Shown here: positions 59,575-64,000 of the stretch, piece after piece
Position numbering within the stretch: position 1 is the first letter of the stretch
Layout of the letters: every line of letters starts with the position of its first letter
DNA from: Ridgeia piscesae
Taxonomy: Eukaryota > Annelida > Polychaeta > Sabellida > Siboglinidae
NCBI GenBank assembly: GCA_025642075.2
Contig: JAODUO010000640.1
Coordinates: forward strand, 102,501 to 166,500
Direction: 5' to 3'
Length of the DNA stretch: 64,000 nt
Made by a program: the position numbers and the translations under genes
The notes under the pieces: generated by a model
The model's input: the letters and a program-made list of their open reading frames with translations, nothing else
Databases searched by the model: none
Told to the model about the DNA's origin: nothing

Positions 59575-62430
59575 CTCACCCAGGTGAGTGCCCACTTAGT
59601 CATTGTCATCATATCCTCACCCAGGTGAGTGCCACACTTAGTCATTGTCATCATCATCCTCACCCAGGTGAGTGCCAGCACTTAGTCATTGTCATCATAT
59701 CCTCACCCAGGTGAGTGCCACACTTAGTCATTGTCATCATATCCTCACCCAGGTGAGTGCCACACTTAGTCATTGTCATCATCATCCTCACCCAGGTGAG
59801 TGCCACACTTAGTCATTGTCATCATCATCCTCACCCAGGTGAGTGCCACACTTAGTCATTGTCATCATCATCCTCACCCAGGTGAGTGCCGCACTTAGTC
59901 ATTGTCATCATCATCCTCACCCAGGTGAGTGCCACACTTAGTCATTGTCATCATCATCCTCACCCAGGTGAGTGCCACACTTAGTCATTGTCATCATGAT
60001 CCTCACCCAGGTGAGTGCCACACTTAGTCATTGTCATCATGATCCTCACCCAGGTGAGTGCCACACTTAGTCATTGTCATCATCATCCTCACCCAGGTGA
60101 GTGCCACACTTAGTCATTGTCATCATCATCCTCACCCAGGTGAGTGCCACACTTAGTCATTGTCATCATCATCCTCACCCAGGTGAGTGCCGCACTTAGT
60201 CATTGTCATCATCATCCTCACCCAGGTGAGTGCCACACTTAGTCATTGTCATCATCATCCTCACCCAGGTGAGTGCCACACTTAGTCATTGTCATCATCA
60301 TCCTCACCCAGGTGAGTGCCACACTTAGTCATTGTCATCATCATCCTCACCCAGGTGAGTGCCACACTTAGTCATTGTCATCATCATCCTCACCCAGGTG
60401 AGTGCCACACTTAGTCATTGTCATCATCATCCTCACCCAGGTGAGTGCCACACTTAGTCATTGTCATCATCATCCTCACCCAGGTGAGTGCCACACTTAG
60501 TCATTGTCATCATCATCCTCACCCAGGTGAGTGCCACACTTAGTCATTGTCATCATCATCCTCACCCAGGTGAGTGCCACACTTAGTCATTGTCATCATC
60601 ATCCTCACCCAGGTGAGTGCCACACTTAGTCATTGTCATCATCATCCTCACCCAGGTGAGTGCCACACTTAGTCATTGTCATCATCATCCTCACCCAGGT
60701 GAGTGCCACACTTAGTCATTGTCATCATCATCCTCACCCAGGTGAGTGCCACACTTAGTCATTGTCATCATCATCCTCACCCAGGTGAGTGCCACACTTA
60801 GTCATTGTCATCATCATCCTCACCCAGGTGAGTGCCACACTTAGTCATTGTCATCATCATCCTCACCCAGGTGAGTGCCACACTTAGTCATTGTCATCAT
60901 CATCCTCACCCAGGTGAGTGCCACACTTAGTCATTGTCATCATCATCCTCACCCAGGTGAGTGCCACACTTAGTCATTGTCATCATCATCCTCACCCAGG
61001 TGAGTGCCACACTTAGTCATTGTCATCATCATCCTCACCCAGGTGAGTGCCACACTTAGTCATTGTCATCATCATCCTCACCCAGGTGAGTGCCACACTT
61101 AGTCATTGTCATCATCATCCTCACCCAGGTGAGTGCCACACTTAGTCATTGTCATCATCATCCTCACCCAGGTGAGTGCCACACTTAGTCATTGTCATCA
61201 TCATCCTCACCCAGGTGAGTGCCACACTTAGTCATTGTCATCATCATCCTCACCCAGGTGAGTGCCACACTTAGTCATTGTCATCATCATCCTCACCCAG
61301 GTGAGTGCCACACTTAGTCATTGTCATCATCATCCTCACCCAGGTGAGTGCCACACTTAGTCATTGTCATCATCATCCTCACCCAGGTGAGTGCCACACT
61401 TAGTCATTGTCATCATCATCCTCACCCAGGTGAGTGCCACACTTAGTCATTGTCATCATCATCCTCACCCAGGTGAGTGCCACACTTAGTCATTGTCATC
61501 ATCATCCTCACCCAGGTGAGTGCCACACTTAGTCATTGTCATCATCATCCTCACCCAGGTGAGTGCCACACTTAGTCATTGTCATCATCATCCTCACCCA
61601 GGTGAGTGCCACACTTAGTCATTGTCATCATCATCCTCACCCAGGTGAGTGCCACACTTAGTCATTGTCATCATCATCCTCACCCAGGTGAGTGCCACAC
61701 TTAGTCATTGTCATCATCATCCTCACCCAGGTGAGTGCCACACTTAGTCATTGTCATCATGATCCTCACCCAGGTGAGTGCCACACTTAGTCATTGTCAT
61801 CATCATCCTCACCCAGGTGAGTGCCACACTTAGTCATTGTCATCATCATCCTCACCCAGGTGAGTGCCACACTTAGTCATTGTCATCATCATCCTCACCC
61901 AGGTGAGTGCCCACTTAGTCATTGTCATCATCATCCTCACCCAGGTGAGTGCCACACTTAGTCATTGTCATCATCATCCTCACCCAGGTGAGTGCCACAC
62001 TTAGTCATTGTCATCATCATCCTCACCCAGGTGAGTGCCACACTTAGTCATTGTCATCATCATCCTCACCCAGGTGAGTGCCGCACTTAGTCATTGTCAT
62101 CATCATCCTCACCCAGGTGAGTGCCGCACTTAGTCATTGTCATCATCATCCTCACCCAGGTGAGTGCCGCACTTAGTCATTGTCATCATCATCCTCACCC
62201 AGGTGAGTGCCACACTTAGTCATTGTCATCATCATCCTCACCCAGGTGAGTGCCACACTTAGTCATTGTCATCATCATCCTCACCCAGGTGAGTGCCACA
62301 CTTAGTCATTGTCATCATCATCCTCACCCAGGTGAGTGCCGCACTTAGTCATTGTCATCATCATCCTCACCCAGGTGAGTGCCACACTTAGTCATTGTCA
62401 TCATCATCCTCACCCAGGTGAGTGCCGCAC
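59575..62430. repeat. 43-bp minisatellite, about 66 copies, each with a splice-donor consensus (intron 10)
   Basis: CCTCACCCAGGTGAGTGCCA plus CACTTAGTCATTGTCATCATCAT. Period measured from CAGGTGAGTG at 60438 to 60481. Nearly homogeneous; GCCGCAC for GCCACAC and CATGATCC for CATCATCC are the main variants. CAG|GTGAGT is the optimal 5' splice-site match and lies on the host gene's sense strand. Confidence 0.97.
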
Positions 62431-62439
62431 TTGTCATGG

Positions 62440-62656
62440 GAGATCAGTTGAAAATATTGCTAATTCTGTTGTCATTTAAAAAAATACCTTTACAACGTTG
62501 CCTATAGCTTCCTGGCATATCAGTCAATCTGTTGACAACTGGAATTGTTTATTGACTCTGAGATCAATTAACCCTTTGTCTTGGTGTGCCTCTGAGCTTG
62601 GTTTCTAATTATTTAGGTTAGAAGTTATCTAGTTATTATTATTTTACTTTCTGCGA
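62440..62656. other. Unique intron 10 segment
   Basis: Short non-repetitive stretch between the 43-bp and 41-bp arrays. No exon of the MFSD5-like gene was found in it. Confidence 0.55.
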
Positions 62657-64000
62657 TATGGTGTTTATTGTGTATGTGGTCCATGGACTCTCTGACAGTG
62701 GGTTTATTGTTTACAGCGCATGTGATACATGCTTTCTCAGACATGTGCATGTGTTGCAGGGAATGATTTATTTATTTACAGTGCATGTGTGGTGCGGGGT
62801 TTCTCTGACATTGTGTGTTCCTAGTGCATGCATTGCAGGATTTCTCTGATATGGTTTGGTCTCACTGCATGTGTTGCAGGGTTACTCTGATACACTGTGT
62901 TTACACTGCATGATTGCACGTGTTGCGGGGATTTTTTGTTTATGCATTGCATGTGTTGTAGGGTTTCTCAGACACAGTGTTCTTCCAGTGCTGTGTTATC
63001 TTCCTTCTGCTGGCTGCCACAGCCCAACACGAAATATATAGGCATGTTTCTCTGACATGATGTGTTTACAGTGCAAGAGTTGCTGGGTTTCTCTGACATG
63101 GAGTGTTTACAGTGCATGTGTTACAGAGTTTCTCTGACATGGAGTGATTACAGTGCATGTGTTGTAGGGTTTCTCTGATATGATATATTTACATTACATG
63201 TGTTGCAGGGTTTCTCTAACATGGTGTGTTTACAGTGCATGTGTTGTAGGGTTTCTCTGATATGATATATTTACATTACATGTGTTGCAGGGTTTCTCTA
63301 ACATGGTGTGTTTACAGTGCATGAGTTGCTGGGTTTCTCTAACATGGTGTGTTTACAGTGCATGTGTTACAGGGTTTCTCTGACATGGAGTGTTTACAGT
63401 GCATGTGTTGCTGGGTTTCTCTAACATGGTGTATTTACAGTGCATGTGTTACAGGGTTTCTCTGACATGGAGTGTTTACAGTGTATGTGTTACAGGGTTT
63501 CTCTAACATGGTGAGTTTATAGTGCATGTGTTGCTGGTTTTCTCTAACATGGTGTGTTTACAGTGCATGTGTTACAGGGTTTCTCTGACATGGAGTGTTT
63601 ACAGTGCATGTAGGGTTTCTCTGATATGATGTATTTACATTACATGTGTTGCAGGGTTTCTCTAACATGGTGTGTTTACAGTGCACATGTTGCTGCATTT
63701 CTCTGACATGGAGTGTTTACAGTGCATGTGTTACAGGGTTTCTCTGACATGGTGTGTTTACATTACATGTGTTGCAGGGTTTCTCTAACATGGTGTGTTT
63801 ACAGTGCATGTGTTGCTAGGTTTCTCTGACATGGAGTGTTTACAGTGCACATGTTACAGCATTTCTCTGACATGGTGTGTTTACAGTGCATGTGTTGTAG
63901 GGTTTCTCTGACATGGTATTTGTACAGTACATGTGTTGTAAGGTTTCTCTGACATGGTATTTGTACAGTGCATGTGTTGTAGGGCTTCTCTGACACAGTG
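62657..64000. repeat. 41-bp minisatellite, running off the window (intron 10)
   Basis: GGTTTCTCTGACATGGTGTG plus TTTACAGTGCATGTGTTGCAG. Period 41 bp, for example ACATGGTGTG at 63301 and 63342. About 30 units, the first ten or so more diverged. Each contains TTTACAG, an acceptor-like string. The ~65-codon minus-strand frame near the end is a repeat product. Confidence 0.92.

Overview
This window is eukaryotic, almost certainly from a marine invertebrate animal. It has a multi-exon gene with GT-AG introns, animal-type LINEs, a tRNA-derived SINE, LTR-retrotransposon remnants, DNA transposons and long micro- and minisatellites. There is no operon structure and no bacterial feature. Intron-confined, gene-private minisatellites recall what is described for amphioxus genes, so a cephalochordate is a reasonable guess. 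The sequence alone does not prove it, and a mollusc or cnidarian-like genome cannot be excluded.

Layout. Positions 1-5,632 are a higher-order repeat: a 0.52-kb block carrying an (AT)n-looped hairpin, seen twice, alternating with a 25-bp CA-rich minisatellite. Positions 5,633-19,080 are a graveyard of mobile DNA. It holds an unrecognised coding fragment, a degenerate ~105-bp satellite, a LINE fragment (-), an LTR-retrotransposon pol remnant (+), and a 4.05-kb element with long inverted terminal repeats around a broken Cys-rich, nuclease-like gene. These are followed by the LTR/PBS/gag end of a Gypsy-like retrotransposon (-), a 0.73-kb TIR element and a satellite with an internal (GT)n expansion.

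From about 19,630 to beyond the right edge runs one real gene on the + strand, an MFSD5-type (molybdate-anion transporter) major-facilitator protein. Ten coding exons can be placed and their phases join cleanly: 19922-20069, 30912-31056, 31792-31852, 35752-35859, 36556-36674, 39613-39749, 41643-41842, 45780-45850, 46867-46921 and 57682-57784. They encode about 382 residues. The last ~70-80 residues expected for the family must lie to the right of the window.

The ~38 kb between these exons is mostly repeats, and each array has its own motif. Intron 1 has two foldback-type elements, a 50-bp array and an inverted second copy of the 0.73-kb TIR element. Intron 2 has a LINE 3' end. Intron 3 has a 27/28-bp array. 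Intron 5 has a 36-bp array that switches orientation in the middle. Intron 6 has a SINE. Intron 7 has a nearly intact LINE. Intron 9 has a pentanucleotide array and a ~9.8-kb 24-bp array. Intron 10 has 30-bp, 43-bp and 41-bp arrays. The very long reading frames inside these arrays arise because the repeat units lack stop codons; they are not genes.

Most notable points: the TIR element with an XPG/PIN-like nuclease ORF and regularly spaced palindromic subterminal motifs; a 43-bp array carrying a perfect splice-donor consensus about 66 times inside a sense-strand intron, followed by an array carrying acceptor-like sites; and the inverted minisatellite with an error-like centre.
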